Shown in pieces: positions 6,146 to 15,642 of a DNA stretch of 22,443 nucleotides. The stretch spans positions 1 through 22,443 of the forward strand of contig JALKBU010000859.1 in NCBI GenBank assembly GCA_023091735.1, in the 5' to 3' direction. The DNA comes from Trichomonas tenax. Taxonomy: Eukaryota > Parabasalia > Trichomonadida > Trichomonadidae. The notes beneath the pieces were generated by a model that was given only the letters and a program-made list of their open reading frames with translations, was not told where the DNA came from and made no database searches. A program made the translations under genes and the position numbers. The first letter of the stretch is position 1, and each line of letters opens with the position of its first letter.

Positions 6146-9100
6146 ATGGATGAATATGTAATAAAGGAGAGAAAACTGAACGATATTCTCACGCTGAGAC
6201 AAACATTCACTGTCAGTGATCCTCTGAATCGCCCTGACAAATTGATACTGATCAAAATCAAATTCGCTGAAAAATACAATTTCGAAATTTCATTATCATT
6301 CAAAAACAATAATGGTCCAATTGAAGTTTATCTCAACGCCCACAATATAGAAAAATCCACAAATATTGCTTACAGAATTTGGCTGCATCAGAATGTTCCG
6401 AATAAATCTTTTCCAAACAGCGGCAAAACACACATTACAATGAACGATACGCGAATTCCGATACATTATAATATTTTCCCTCCAATGTTTATCAGGGATT
6501 GTTATAATAATACCAAAAATGAAATTCGAATTTCATTAGAAGTCCAGTTTCTTCCATCTCTTCCTGTCAGTTATTCACAGCCTCTCGTCAGCGCTGCCTA
6601 TACCATCGAAGATGAGAAGAAAAAGTTAAAAGAACAAAGAGCTTCAACTGGATTTATCGGTTTCAGTACAAACGGAGCACTTTGTTACCTCCATTCCACG
6701 ATACAATGGATGTTTAATTTGGCGATATTCAAGAAAATGCTCTTCGAAATACCCATTGACATTGGAAAAACGGACAAATCAGAAGTAATTTTTAACGCTC
6801 AAAGGCTTTTTTACCAATTAATGACCAAAAAGACAACGTGCTCGCTAAGAAATCTCGCAGCTTCACTCGGATGGCCTCCTGACTCACCAGAAGTCCTCGA
6901 ACAAAGAGATGCAAAGGAATGCTTCGAATTTTTCATAAATAAGATTGAAAGTCAGCTCGAAAATACCAAATATAAGAATGAATTCTTCGATTTATTCAAA
7001 GGAGTGAGAAAAATCACAATTAAATGTCCAAATATTAACTACGAAAAAGAATTAACAGAAGATTTTATGGATATTCCTGCATTAGTCATCGAAGAGAACA
7101 ATATGATCGAAACATTAACAAATTATATACAACCAAAACAAGTTCCAAATTATTCAACAGAAATCGAAGGTCAAGAGCCACAAACAGCTATTATACAGTC
7201 AGAAATAATACATTCACCATCTGTTTTACTCTTGCATTTATACAGATTTAACTTCGACAAACAAAAAAGGTGTAAAACAAAAGTCAACAAAAGATACGAA
7301 TTTCCAACAGAAATAGATTTGTCTCCATATACATCTGAAGAAGGAGATCAAAAGTATGAACTTTACTCTGTCGTTGTCCACAAAGGTGTCATCGACAGTG
7401 GACATTATTACACTTATACTCATGTTGACGGAAAATGGATAGAATTCGATGAGAAATATGTAAGAATTGTCAACCAACAGACAGCTGTTGAGAAAACTTA
7501 TGGTGATCAAAGCAACTGCGCATATCTTGTTGTCTACATCAAGCACTCAATAGCAAATCAGTTACTCAATAAATTCTCTGTTTCAGACATTCCTAAAGAT
7601 TTAATCAAAGAATTTGAAGCTCTCAAAGCAAACGATCGCGAAATTAAGAAATCTTTGCAGCTTACTTGCAACGTTTTAACAACAGAATCAATTTGCAAAT
7701 CAGTCGCATCCACAGTATGCAATTATTCGAATGAACCAACATTATCATTCAAAGTTCCTCCATCGCTTAAGTTTGATCAGCTTGTTAAAGATATTCATAC
7801 TAAACTCGGAAGAACACAAGAAACTACATTGTTCAGATGTTCTCCTGAAGGAAATCCACTTTTTGTAATTAGGCCAACGAACACAAAAATTCAGGACTTC
7901 GATACCAATTTTTATGTCATTCTTAGCGATATACAGAATATGAAAACAGATTCAATGCCATGCATGGTTAAAGCTTTCTTTGAAGGACAGCCTTCACCAG
8001 TTCAATTCATTGGCTTGCAAAAGTTCAACACAACTAATCCAATTTCTGATGAATTTTCTAATATTAGCAAATTACTTAATCTTCCCCAAAATACCGTATA
8101 TGAAGTATATCACGAAAAGAAGGGCTGTGCATTAATGAAATTAGATCCACAGCGTTCAATTATTGAACAACAAATTAATAATACAAATAATACTTTGATT
8201 GTCGTTCCCCCAACTCCACTTCAGCCATTTGGTATATACATCGAGTTCTGCAAGACAAAAGTTCATATCCCAACAAAAGAACTCAATGAAAATATTTATG
8301 TTACACTAGTTCCAGATGTTCATAATCCATTGTTACAATTATATATTAATATGTCAATACGTGATGTCATTGTTTCAGACATTGTTGGAGGCATTCCTAA
8401 GACTTTAAGAATTCCTCTTTCAATTAATATTGCAGAAGGAAAAAGACAAATTTGCGATGCTCTTAGATTAGACTACAATACAGGTTTAGATTCATTAGTT
8501 GTTTATCAATCCAATTCATCAATAAAAGCTCAATCAGGAAATGGGAACTTCTCAGATTTGGTTTCTTATGATTCATACAAAGATGAATATTCTCTCAAGT
8601 TCCATATTTATAAAGGATTGAATGAAATTATGATGCAACACGCAATCTATGTTAACGTTTACTGCTTCGAAGGACAGAATTGTTTGCTGAATTTGGTTAT
8701 TCCAGTCACTCGAGAAATGAAGGTTTTAATGCTTTTGATTTACTTGCAATCAATGAACATATTCAGAGAGTTTAATGCCTCTTCTATGAAAGTTTATTCC
8801 ATTGTTCAAGGAAAGATTGAAAGAACCCTTTTACCATCTGATCCAATTTCATGTTCTGGAACAATACTGAAGGTAGATTGTGAATATAATGAAGAAAGAA
8901 ATCCTGATGATAAAACAATCCTTGTCCGTCTTGCCAGCAAAGCACTTTATATGACAACCGAGAGAGGAATATATTCACCGTTCTTTTTCAAGCTGATTAG
9001 AAATGAAGTTTTCGCTGACACATGGAAGAGACTTGAATGTTCTCTTTTGAAGCAGGGAGGTGCACTCAACGATGATGTAACGATGTTCCTTGAGAATCCA

Positions 9101-9310
9101 AGCAATGATAGAGTGTATATTAGAAATGATATGATTCTATATGATTTGGTTACAGAAAGATCATGTTTGCTCGCATTATTCACACCAAATACATCTGGAG
9201 CCAAGCTTCGCATCAACGCACCTACTGTAGCTTCAAATGATCATGCTATGACTCCCACAGTTGTCTCAGCAAGTTTTAAAGAAACAAAGAGTCTTTCTGC
9301 GCTATTTTAA
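6146..9310 (+). CDS. Ubiquitin carboxyl-terminal hydrolase, USP7-like (1054 aa)
   Basis: Cysteine protease (peptidase C19) that removes ubiquitin from protein substrates. Residues about 15-137 are a beta-rich N-terminal domain in the position of the USP7 MATH/TRAF domain. The catalytic core spans about 168-467. The Cys box is NGALCYLHSTIQ with Cys180, the QD-type box is around RDAKECFEFF (254-263), the His box is SGHYYTYTH with His420, and Asp435 lies in WIEFDEKYV. The core ends in CAYLVVYIK, as in USP7. The remaining 580 residues fit the ubiquitin-like-domain tail of USP7. Zinc-finger cysteine pairs are not evident, as in USP7. At the usual oxyanion Asn, five residues before the Cys, the alignment by eye gives Thr with Asn one residue later. 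The frame is intact and likely active. It lies next to the Maverick remnant but is a host gene; codon use and GC are higher than in the element. Confidence 0.95.
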   Translation: MDEYVIKERKLNDILTLRQTFTVSDPLNRPDKLILIKIKFAEKYNFEISLSFKNNNGPIEVYLNAHNIEKSTNIAYRIWLHQNVPNKSFPNSGKTHITMNDTRIPIHYNIFPPMFIRDCYNNTKNEIRISLEVQFLPSLPVSYSQPLVSAAYTIEDEKKKLKEQRASTGFIGFSTNGALCYLHSTIQWMFNLAIFKKMLFEIPIDIGKTDKSEVIFNAQRLFYQLMTKKTTCSLRNLAASLGWPPDSPEVLEQRDAKECFEFFINKIESQLENTKYKNEFFDLFKGVRKITIKCPNINYEKELTEDFMDIPALVIEENNMIETLTNYIQPKQVPNYSTEIEGQEPQTAIIQSEIIHSPSVLLLHLYRFNFDKQKRCKTKVNKRYEFPTEIDLSPYTSEEGDQKYELYSVVVHKGVIDSGHYYTYTHVDGKWIEFDEKYVRIVNQQTAVEKTYGDQSNCAYLVVYIKHSIANQLLNKFSVSDIPKDLIKEFEALKANDREIKKSLQLTCNVLTTESICKSVASTVCNYSNEPTLSFKVPPSLKFDQLVKDIHTKLGRTQETTLFRCSPEGNPLFVIRPTNTKIQDFDTNFYVILSDIQNMKTDSMPCMVKAFFEGQPSPVQFIGLQKFNTTNPISDEFSNISKLLNLPQNTVYEVYHEKKGCALMKLDPQRSIIEQQINNTNNTLIVVPPTPLQPFGIYIEFCKTKVHIPTKELNENIYVTLVPDVHNPLLQLYINMSIRDVIVSDIVGGIPKTLRIPLSINIAEGKRQICDALRLDYNTGLDSLVVYQSNSSIKAQSGNGNFSDLVSYDSYKDEYSLKFHIYKGLNEIMMQHAIYVNVYCFEGQNCLLNLVIPVTREMKVLMLLIYLQSMNIFREFNASSMKVYSIVQGKIERTLLPSDPISCSGTILKVDCEYNEERNPDDKTILVRLASKALYMTTERGIYSPFFFKLIRNEVFADTWKRLECSLLKQGGALNDDVTMFLENPSNDRVYIRNDMILYDLVTERSCLLALFTPNTSGAKLRINAPTVASNDHAMTPTVVSASFKETKSLSALF

Positions 9311-9460
9311 TTATATATCTTTCTTATATATATATTTATTTTCTATAAAGAGTATTTTTATTTTTGTGATCTTTCTTAAATACATGAATTTAATATTAAT
9401 ATTATAATTCCTTATATCACTTATTTCGAGTGATTGAAAAGATAAAATGATCATTTTCGA
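9311..9460. other. 3' flank of the USP gene
   Basis: AT-rich sequence following the TAA, with a short TA dinucleotide run. No gene is supportable here. Confidence 0.4.
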
Positions 9461-9680
9461 ATATTGATAATTTTTTATATTGCATGATTGAGATTTACAA
9501 TTCTCATTTACCAAATGCAAGACCAGGAAACGGCATTGGATTGTTGCCTTGGATTATAACAGTGTTTGTGAACAACGTGTTTGTGGATACTTGAATTTAT
9601 AAATTCATTTTCAAGAGCAATACAACTAGATCTACCGCCACCTACACCCGAATAATCCTTTGCAGCACCTCCGTAAGAGG
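9461..9680 (-). pseudogene. Eroded C-terminal fragment of a glycine-rich (ALK-like) protein gene
   Basis: This stretch matches the 3' part of the gene at 11376-12362 over about 220 bp. Shared runs include attgttgccttggat, ggatacttgaattt and gagcaatacaac, and the matches occur in the same order and on the same strand. Relative to that gene the fragment has several small deletions, including part of the region encoding the Gly-rich SSFISG segment, so no long frame survives. The C-terminal codons (CKSQSCNIKNYQY against CQSCIVKNYQY) are still readable. It is a dead paralogue or the remains of a tandem duplication. Sequence similarity ends near 9680, about 90 bp before the 3' end of the ankyrin gene. 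Confidence 0.8.
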
Positions 9681-9772
9681 TAATGATTGTCCAATCATAT
9701 ATTTTAAAATTAAAAATAATATCATTTTATTATTTATTTTAATCTAAATTCAAATAATCATTGAGAAGTAGA

Positions 9773-10897
9773 TCACTCAATAGCATTGAATTTTAGAAGA
9801 AGATTCTTGATTTCACGAGTTTTAGCAACACTAAGTGGGGTTTTCCCTGAATTAGACCTTGCATTGATATCAATACCAGGAAGTGTTAAGAGATATTCGC
9901 ATATATCATAATTTTCGAATTCTGAAGCTACATATAACGCTGTCTTATGATCACATCCATATGAATTCGGATCAACATTGAGGAGGCGAGAGATGTACTT
10001 CACAAATTCAAGGTTCCCTACAAGGCAAAATTTGAAAAGCATCGTTGAATTATTTTGGAAATCTAAATAACTTGCGCCAGCCTCAACAAGCATTTTCCCA
10101 TATATATAATTACTCTTGAATTTAAAATTACTTGTGACAGCATAGCTATAGTAATCAGTCACTTCACAGTACTTTTCTTTCACAGCATATTCAAGACCAA
10201 ATTTGTCATTTTCTTCACAAATTCTTTCAATTATTTTGCATATTTCATCATAATTACGATTTGCATTTTCGATCTTCATAAATGAATATATATTCCTATG
10301 ATTCACTTGGAAAGAAAGATCTTTCACTTCCTTTTCTAATGATTTCGTTTTTTCACGTTCACATTTTAGGTTGCTTCGAAGACTATGAATTTCAGTTTCT
10401 AAAGAACTCATCTTGGTAGGTTCAATCGACGATGAGTGGGTCTTTTTCCTTTCTGATTCAAGTTTGTTTCTGAGATTTTGGACTTTTGCTTTGAGAATGC
10501 TGTTTTGAGATGTAAGATCTTCTATTTTTGTTTCTAGCGTCGAAATGTGTTTTTGTTCCTCGTATTTTGTATCTGAACCTGAGGATGATATCGAACGGAC
10601 AACTTCGGGAATAAATCTGATCTTGAAAACATCATAAACTGTGTTCATGAATTCGATAACTTTCAATGTTCTTGTGTCTTTGTCGCCGAAAAAAACATTT
10701 ATTGATTTGAGAATCGAGAACATTTCATCATTATTGTAATGCCCTTTGATTTTCTTAATTAAAGAAATAGAGTCAGCGACACTAAGTTTCTCAGACTTTA
10801 AAAAGTTCAAGAGATCCTCGAACAAACCATCGCTTTCAACCAGATGACGTATTTTCTTGTCCATCATTCTGCTGCTTCTTCTCCCAGAGGCGCTCAT
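9773..10897 (-). CDS. Coiled-coil protein with C-terminal ankyrin repeats (374 aa)
   Basis: Layout: a Ser/Arg-rich N-terminus, then a helical domain at about residues 10-100 of the kind that precedes ankyrin repeats in trichomonads (DUF3447-like neighbourhood). A long coiled coil follows at about 112-197 with heptads of L/I and E/K. A second helical region comes next, then ankyrin repeats at about 285-374, including KTALYVASEFENYDICEYLL and the NSGKTPLSVAKT motif. It probably acts as a cytoplasmic scaffold; partners are unknown. I place the start at the ATG at 10897, not the upstream in-frame ATG at 10954. A near-perfect trichomonad initiator (TCACTTTTCATTTT, 10914-10927 on the minus strand) sits between them and would start the mRNA downstream of the first ATG. 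The family is very large in Trichomonas. Confidence 0.88.
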   Translation of the reverse strand: MSASGRRSSRMMDKKIRHLVESDGLFEDLLNFLKSEKLSVADSISLIKKIKGHYNNDEMFSILKSINVFFGDKDTRTLKVIEFMNTVYDVFKIRFIPEVVRSISSSGSDTKYEEQKHISTLETKIEDLTSQNSILKAKVQNLRNKLESERKKTHSSSIEPTKMSSLETEIHSLRSNLKCEREKTKSLEKEVKDLSFQVNHRNIYSFMKIENANRNYDEICKIIERICEENDKFGLEYAVKEKYCEVTDYYSYAVTSNFKFKSNYIYGKMLVEAGASYLDFQNNSTMLFKFCLVGNLEFVKYISRLLNVDPNSYGCDHKTALYVASEFENYDICEYLLTLPGIDINARSNSGKTPLSVAKTREIKNLLLKFNAIE

Positions 10898-10913
10898 TCC
10901 TTTTTCTTGAACC

Positions 10914-10927
10914 AAAATGAAAAGTGA
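10914..10927 (-). promoter_or_regulatory. Trichomonad initiator (Inr) of the ankyrin gene
   Basis: TCACTTTTCATTTT on the minus strand closely fits the extended trichomonad Inr TCAYTWYTCATTA. The predicted +1 is the A at 10925, giving a 27-nt 5' leader to the ATG at 10897. This fixes the start codon choice. Confidence 0.75.
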
Positions 10928-11375
10928 CCCAAGTAATCGAGAAATGAATGTCATTGCAAAATCAGATATCTATTAATACATGAAATCACTGAATCCCTTG
11001 CTAATCTATGGTCAAGAAATTTGGCTCCACTTTTTTATCGTTGCTCTCTTTGAATTTTGTGATTTTTAGCGAGTTAGTCTCTAACATGACGCATCTGATG
11101 AAACATTTACGTGCTTTCAGGAGGCATGAGGATCCTCAAATTAAATCGACAATCAAATGCTATAAACATACTCAGAAGCACGTAAATATCTTCTCAATTT
11201 GGCTTGATAGGGTGGCTGACATAAATAAATAATGTACAAACCATCATGGTCGGAAACTCAATGGAGAGAAAATAAAATGGAACAATCTGGTCGGATAATC
11301 CGTACAAAAAAAAATCATCGTTGATTTTATATATATAAAAAGTATCAATAAAATTGAATTTATATTGGATTTTAT
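10928..11375. other. Intergenic region, no supportable gene
   Basis: A 74-codon + strand frame (11008-11232) and a 61-codon minus frame (11194-11379) exist. Neither has a recognisable domain, initiator or coding-like composition. I treat both as chance frames. The minus frame overlaps the 3' flank of the glycine-rich gene. Confidence 0.45.
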
Positions 11376-12362
11376 TCAATCTTGGGAAATGAAAATAGAT
11401 ATTATTAAAATCAATCTACAATATTGATAGTTTTTAACAATGCATGATTGACAATTAACATGTAAAATAGTCAATCGAATGGCACCATTTTCAGTATTTC
11501 CAATTCCAATTTTACCAAATGGAAGACCTGGAAGTGGCATTAAATTGTTGCCTTGGATCATAACAGTGTCGGTGAACATTATGTTTGAGTAGTGGATACT
11601 TGAATTTGTCAAACTTGGTGTATTTGAAAATTCATTTTCGAGAGCAATACAACCAGGATGACCACTAATGAAACTCGATCCACCACCACCCACACCAGCG
11701 ATATTCATCGAAGCCCCTCCATAATAGCCACCTCCTCCATTCCCACCTCCATCAGTCGTTCCATCGTATGTGCGAGACATCCCAAAACTTCCATTCCCTA
11801 CATTCATATCTGCTTGTGTTTTCCTAAAAATAAAACCGCCATGAGTTTGAGTGCCACCACCTGAAACAACACCTGCATATACAGCATTACCTCCTTCAAG
11901 ACCACCTCCATGACCACCTATATTATTTTCCCACTCGCTCGAACCAGCACCGCCAGCAATCAAGATTCGAGATCTTAAAGAAGCTTCATCAAACCAATTT
12001 TCATGATAAACTAAACGGACATCGGTGGCACCACCAGGAAGAATTCCTAATTTTGAACCATTAATGGCATTAAAGAAGCCGACTGTTCCAATATAAAAAT
12101 ATAAAGTTTTAGGTTCTTTAAACGAAATAATACCTGAACTATACCCTCCATATGCAGGATAAGATCGGGTCCATGAATTTGTCCACCACGAGCTCACAGA
12201 ACCCCATGCTTCGATTCTAAATACACCTTGTGGGAATTTAACGACATATGGAGTACAATCAATATTGGATTGACATGGATAATAAAATGTATAAGTTGAT
12301 TCATTCTTAACAACGTCGAACTGATCAGCAACTGATGGAACTGCTGCTTCATATTTGATCAA
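11376..12362 (-). pseudogene. Glycine-rich ALK-like surface-type protein, start codon missing
   Basis: The 328-codon frame reads through Gly-rich clusters: GGATDVRL, ILIAGGAGSSE, GGHGGGLEGG, GGGGYYGGASM, and GVGGGGSSFISGHPGC near residues 225-241. These are typical of the large glycine-rich, ALK/LTK-type ectodomain family found in trichomonads. The N-terminus has Cys pairs around YYPCQSNIDCTPY. The last residues match the eroded copy at 9461-9680. The open frame begins right after a TAA at 12363-12365 and has no ATG before about residue 185, where the Gly-rich core is already under way. No intron motif (GTAYGT and ACTAACACACAG) is seen upstream. The most likely reading is a recently inactivated gene that lost its 5' end; an uncalled first exon is less likely. 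Function in the family is not established. Confidence 0.7.
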
Positions 12363-12491
12363 TTAGTTAATATCAGCGATAAACAGCTTGGAAATATCTA
12401 AAACATTTTATGGGGGTTAAGGTTAATCCTTGCGTTGTAAGCTAACCTTGGATTGTAAACCATTCAAATATGCTCTGAAGAAAAAGAAACA

Positions 12492-15400
12492 TTAAGTTGA
12501 TAAAATGGACTCAATTTCAAATGAAAAGATTTCATGTCTTTTAAGTTTGAAACGATGCGATAATTTTCGTCCCAGCAAGATGAAGGAAAATAATACAATA
12601 ACTATTCCAATTGAAATAAATACAATTTTGTACATTATTTGGAATCTTATAATATAAACAGGATCCAATACACCAACTAAGCAATTTTCTTCTTCTGATT
12701 TTCGGCATTCAAATTTATAGTATTCGTTCCAAAAACTCACTTTTGTCTTAAGATTCACTTTCCATGTATCACATTTAATATCATTTCCACATGCAATATC
12801 TACTGGATCAAGATATGAATTAGGATCAGCTTTAATTCGATAATAATCTTTAAGCATAGCATCTTCTGAAATTGAGTACATGTTTAATTCAAGATTTTCA
12901 TATGTTCCATTGTTCAATTGAATCTGAGATAATCTATAAAGTGAAAATGGGACTTCAATTGTTATTTTATCATGAATCTTATGCTCACTTGGGAATATAA
13001 TTTTTGCTCCAGAATTCTGATCAACTTTGTATTTCTTAATATCGGCTGCTGTAGTTCCAATAAATTCGTCGCCTTGAAAGTAAATTTCGTCTATATTAAC
13101 TTTCAAATTTTTCAGTGATGGAATGAAACCTTCAGTGTTAATTAAATATAGACGCTTAATTGTTAGAGTGGCTTCATTTTGTACTTTAAAATAGAGTCCG
13201 CAATCTTCAGTTAGTAAAAGTGAAGGCATTTTAACATTTTTGTTCAAAATAGAGAAATTGCAATTCATGTTATTATCGATCAAGATCGATAAAGGGAAAA
13301 CATCTGTCGAACAATATATATTAGAGTCTGAATTGATAGTCGCAGGAATTGTAAAATCTTGAGGAAAATCACCCAAAACGTGTAGATCGCTAAATCCATT
13401 TGTAATGTTCACAGAGTATTTAACTGATTTATTTGTTCTTCCAATTAACTTCAAACTTTGAAAAAGTGGATCCAAGCAGATGATTTTCGCTGTTATATTA
13501 ATATCGTCAAGGCAAATACATTCTTCATAAAAATAAATATTCCTATCGTCGCACTCCAATGTTACTGTAGAATCAGATCTAAACTTTTCAAAATTTATCG
13601 ATCCATTTTTGCAAGCATTTAGATTCTTTAATGTAGGATAATCAATTGTTATAGAAGGAGCTGATAGAAATGTCTTTTCGAGAACACTATCAATATAAGT
13701 ATTCCTTAAATTAATTGATTGAAGGTTTGATCTCGAGCGTAAATGCACTAAACTTGTGTTGAGGCAATCGATATAAATTGAATCGAACTGATAAAATATC
13801 AATCCGTTAAATACAAAATTATTATTTGTACAAACTCCAGAATCTGTTCGCCCTGTAATTTTAAAATCAATTGTTTCATATTCAGATATATGATAAAAAT
13901 CGATAATGTCTTCTGAAAATAAATTATTGTCTAATATTTTGAAGTTAAGCAATGAAAAATCTCCAGGAAGGTAATTGTACCAATCAAACAACTCGACCTT
14001 ATTTGATATAATTATATCCTTTTCTTCATTGCAAACTGAATTATTGCCAAAGCAGAAAGATTGACCTTTAGGAGATTTTGCAATTTTGGCTGTGAATCTC
14101 AATCGCTTTACAAATAGATCATAAACTAAACCACTTGAAATGTAATGAGAACCAATATCTAATTTTGTATTTGGAATATCTATTAAATAAGCTAAATATG
14201 AATCAATGTTTTCTACGAATAAAAGTTCAAAGGCAACTTTTTCATTTTCCAATTGATAATTATCAGGATAAGATATTAAAAGCACACCACTTCCTACTAA
14301 TCTGTTTGCTCTTATTATTGAAGATTCATTTGCTGAATTTGGAAGCTCAATCCAAAGCAGTCCATTAAAATTTAAATTGTTGACTTCGATTTTGAAATGA
14401 TCAATAAAATTACTGCATTTAAGTCGGTGCAATTCAACTTGACTCTTAGAGTCTGTTCCCAAAAAGAAATCATTACTAGTATTAATTTCTAAATCATCAA
14501 TGATCAAATTCTTCAAATCATCAATGTCAATGACAACACTTGTTGCCACTACCAACTTATTAATTCTTGCAGTATATTGTGAATTCAAACTGTAAAATTT
14601 TGTTGATGAGTAGCATTCAATTCCGTCAATTGTGATTTTGTCTCTTGAAAATACAATACTGCAATCATCCCGGATAGAAAAATAAGCTGGTAATGAAGAA
14701 AACAGATAAAAGTCAACATCCTTTTCAGCATTTATTGTGAACATACTTTCAGATGAATACCATTCGCAATCATCGAAAGTAACGGAGCAGTGCTTTAAAA
14801 ACAATGAGAACGTAAAGAATGGTTTGTAATATTGATAGTAATTTGTGAAATATAATTGATTTTTGTTATCATTGATTACTTCGATCGAACAAGGTTGGAT
14901 AAAGCGTAATATAAACTTTTGCTTTGCTTGAGTTGATATTTTTGAGACCAGCATTTTGTTGAGATTAAATCCAAACTTTACTATATTGATATTTATGAAT
15001 TGGACAAATTGACTGCAATTTATATCTATATTTCCTTCGAGTTCATATATGCTATTATTGTTATCAAATGATAAAACATCGCACTCTATTTTTCCTATAT
15101 GAAGAAATTTTGACAACGGAATTGAAATTCGTTTTGCTTTTAAGGTTATATTTGGCGCATTTATTCCGATTAAAGAAAAGCCAATTATCCCATTAATCTG
15201 TATTGCATCTCTTTGTGACATCAAAGATACTGTGATATCTTTAAGATAAAAAGTTGTGGTCAAATATGAATCAAAATGCAAATTTATTAAATCTGAGTTT
15301 ATTTTGTCTCCGAAAATGTAAATACTGTCAATATTTGATATGCTGTCAAGCACTAATGCTGTTTCGATGTTGCCTCTAACGAAAATAGAAACTTTTTTAT

Positions 15401-15554
15401 GTTGAAACGAATGTAAGTTTAAAAATGAAACATTCCTCTCATAAAAATATAGATCCATTGAGCTTGGACAAGAAGAAATTGTTTCTTTATAAATGCAAAT
15501 TGATACATTTGGAGTTTCAGAACAAGAAATCAAGGTTAGAAATAAAAAAAACAT
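12492..15554 (-). CDS. Large single-pass membrane (type I) surface protein, 1020 aa
   Basis: A signal peptide is seen at residues 1-12 (MFFLFLTLISCS). It is followed by about 950 residues rich in short beta strands with N, D, I, L and F, many Asn-X-Ser/Thr sites and scattered Cys. One membrane helix lies at about 973-994, followed by a basic tail of 26 residues. This predicts a cell-surface protein exposed outside. No named domain is recognised; the regular strand pattern resembles repetitive beta-helix or beta-sandwich ectodomains. The start is the ATG at 15554, because a TCACTTTTCAAA initiator lies directly upstream and the in-frame TTG further up is not a plausible eukaryotic start. A decayed paralogue is head-to-head at 15643-16833 and shares the 3' half, including the EVPFSL region, the FWNEYYK motif and the membrane helix, so this is a gene family. 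Ligand and function unknown. Confidence 0.85.
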   Translation of the reverse strand: MFFLFLTLISCSETPNVSICIYKETISSCPSSMDLYFYERNVSFLNLHSFQHKKVSIFVRGNIETALVLDSISNIDSIYIFGDKINSDLINLHFDSYLTTTFYLKDITVSLMSQRDAIQINGIIGFSLIGINAPNITLKAKRISIPLSKFLHIGKIECDVLSFDNNNSIYELEGNIDINCSQFVQFININIVKFGFNLNKMLVSKISTQAKQKFILRFIQPCSIEVINDNKNQLYFTNYYQYYKPFFTFSLFLKHCSVTFDDCEWYSSESMFTINAEKDVDFYLFSSLPAYFSIRDDCSIVFSRDKITIDGIECYSSTKFYSLNSQYTARINKLVVATSVVIDIDDLKNLIIDDLEINTSNDFFLGTDSKSQVELHRLKCSNFIDHFKIEVNNLNFNGLLWIELPNSANESSIIRANRLVGSGVLLISYPDNYQLENEKVAFELLFVENIDSYLAYLIDIPNTKLDIGSHYISSGLVYDLFVKRLRFTAKIAKSPKGQSFCFGNNSVCNEEKDIIISNKVELFDWYNYLPGDFSLLNFKILDNNLFSEDIIDFYHISEYETIDFKITGRTDSGVCTNNNFVFNGLIFYQFDSIYIDCLNTSLVHLRSRSNLQSINLRNTYIDSVLEKTFLSAPSITIDYPTLKNLNACKNGSINFEKFRSDSTVTLECDDRNIYFYEECICLDDINITAKIICLDPLFQSLKLIGRTNKSVKYSVNITNGFSDLHVLGDFPQDFTIPATINSDSNIYCSTDVFPLSILIDNNMNCNFSILNKNVKMPSLLLTEDCGLYFKVQNEATLTIKRLYLINTEGFIPSLKNLKVNIDEIYFQGDEFIGTTAADIKKYKVDQNSGAKIIFPSEHKIHDKITIEVPFSLYRLSQIQLNNGTYENLELNMYSISEDAMLKDYYRIKADPNSYLDPVDIACGNDIKCDTWKVNLKTKVSFWNEYYKFECRKSEEENCLVGVLDPVYIIRFQIMYKIVFISIGIVIVLFSFILLGRKLSHRFKLKRHEIFSFEIESILST

Positions 15555-15566
15555 TTTGAAAAGTGA
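15555..15566 (-). promoter_or_regulatory. Trichomonad initiator (Inr) of the 1020-aa gene
   Basis: TCACTTTTCAAA on the minus strand directly precedes the ATG. It matches the TCAYTWYTCA part of the extended Inr and gives a leader of about 11 nt. TTTG lies just upstream, making TTTGTCACTTTTCA. Confidence 0.7.
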
Positions 15567-15642
15567 CAAATTTGATTTCCTTTATATATATTTAATTGAA
15601 ATTTTGCTGTATTTTTAAGTCTAATTCGTATTTGGTTTAGGG

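Noticed and set aside
5989..6309. Minus-strand frame over the USP start
   Set aside because: It overlaps the well-supported USP gene and its promoter and shows only AT-driven hydrophobic residues.
11658..11864. Plus-strand Thr/Ser-rich frame
   Set aside because: It is the antisense of the Gly-rich codons of the 11376-12362 gene.
12419..12449. AAGGTTA/TAACCTT inverted repeat as a telomere-like or transposon end
   Set aside because: Only 7 bp with a 17-nt loop, no tandem telomere units and no partner elsewhere in the window.
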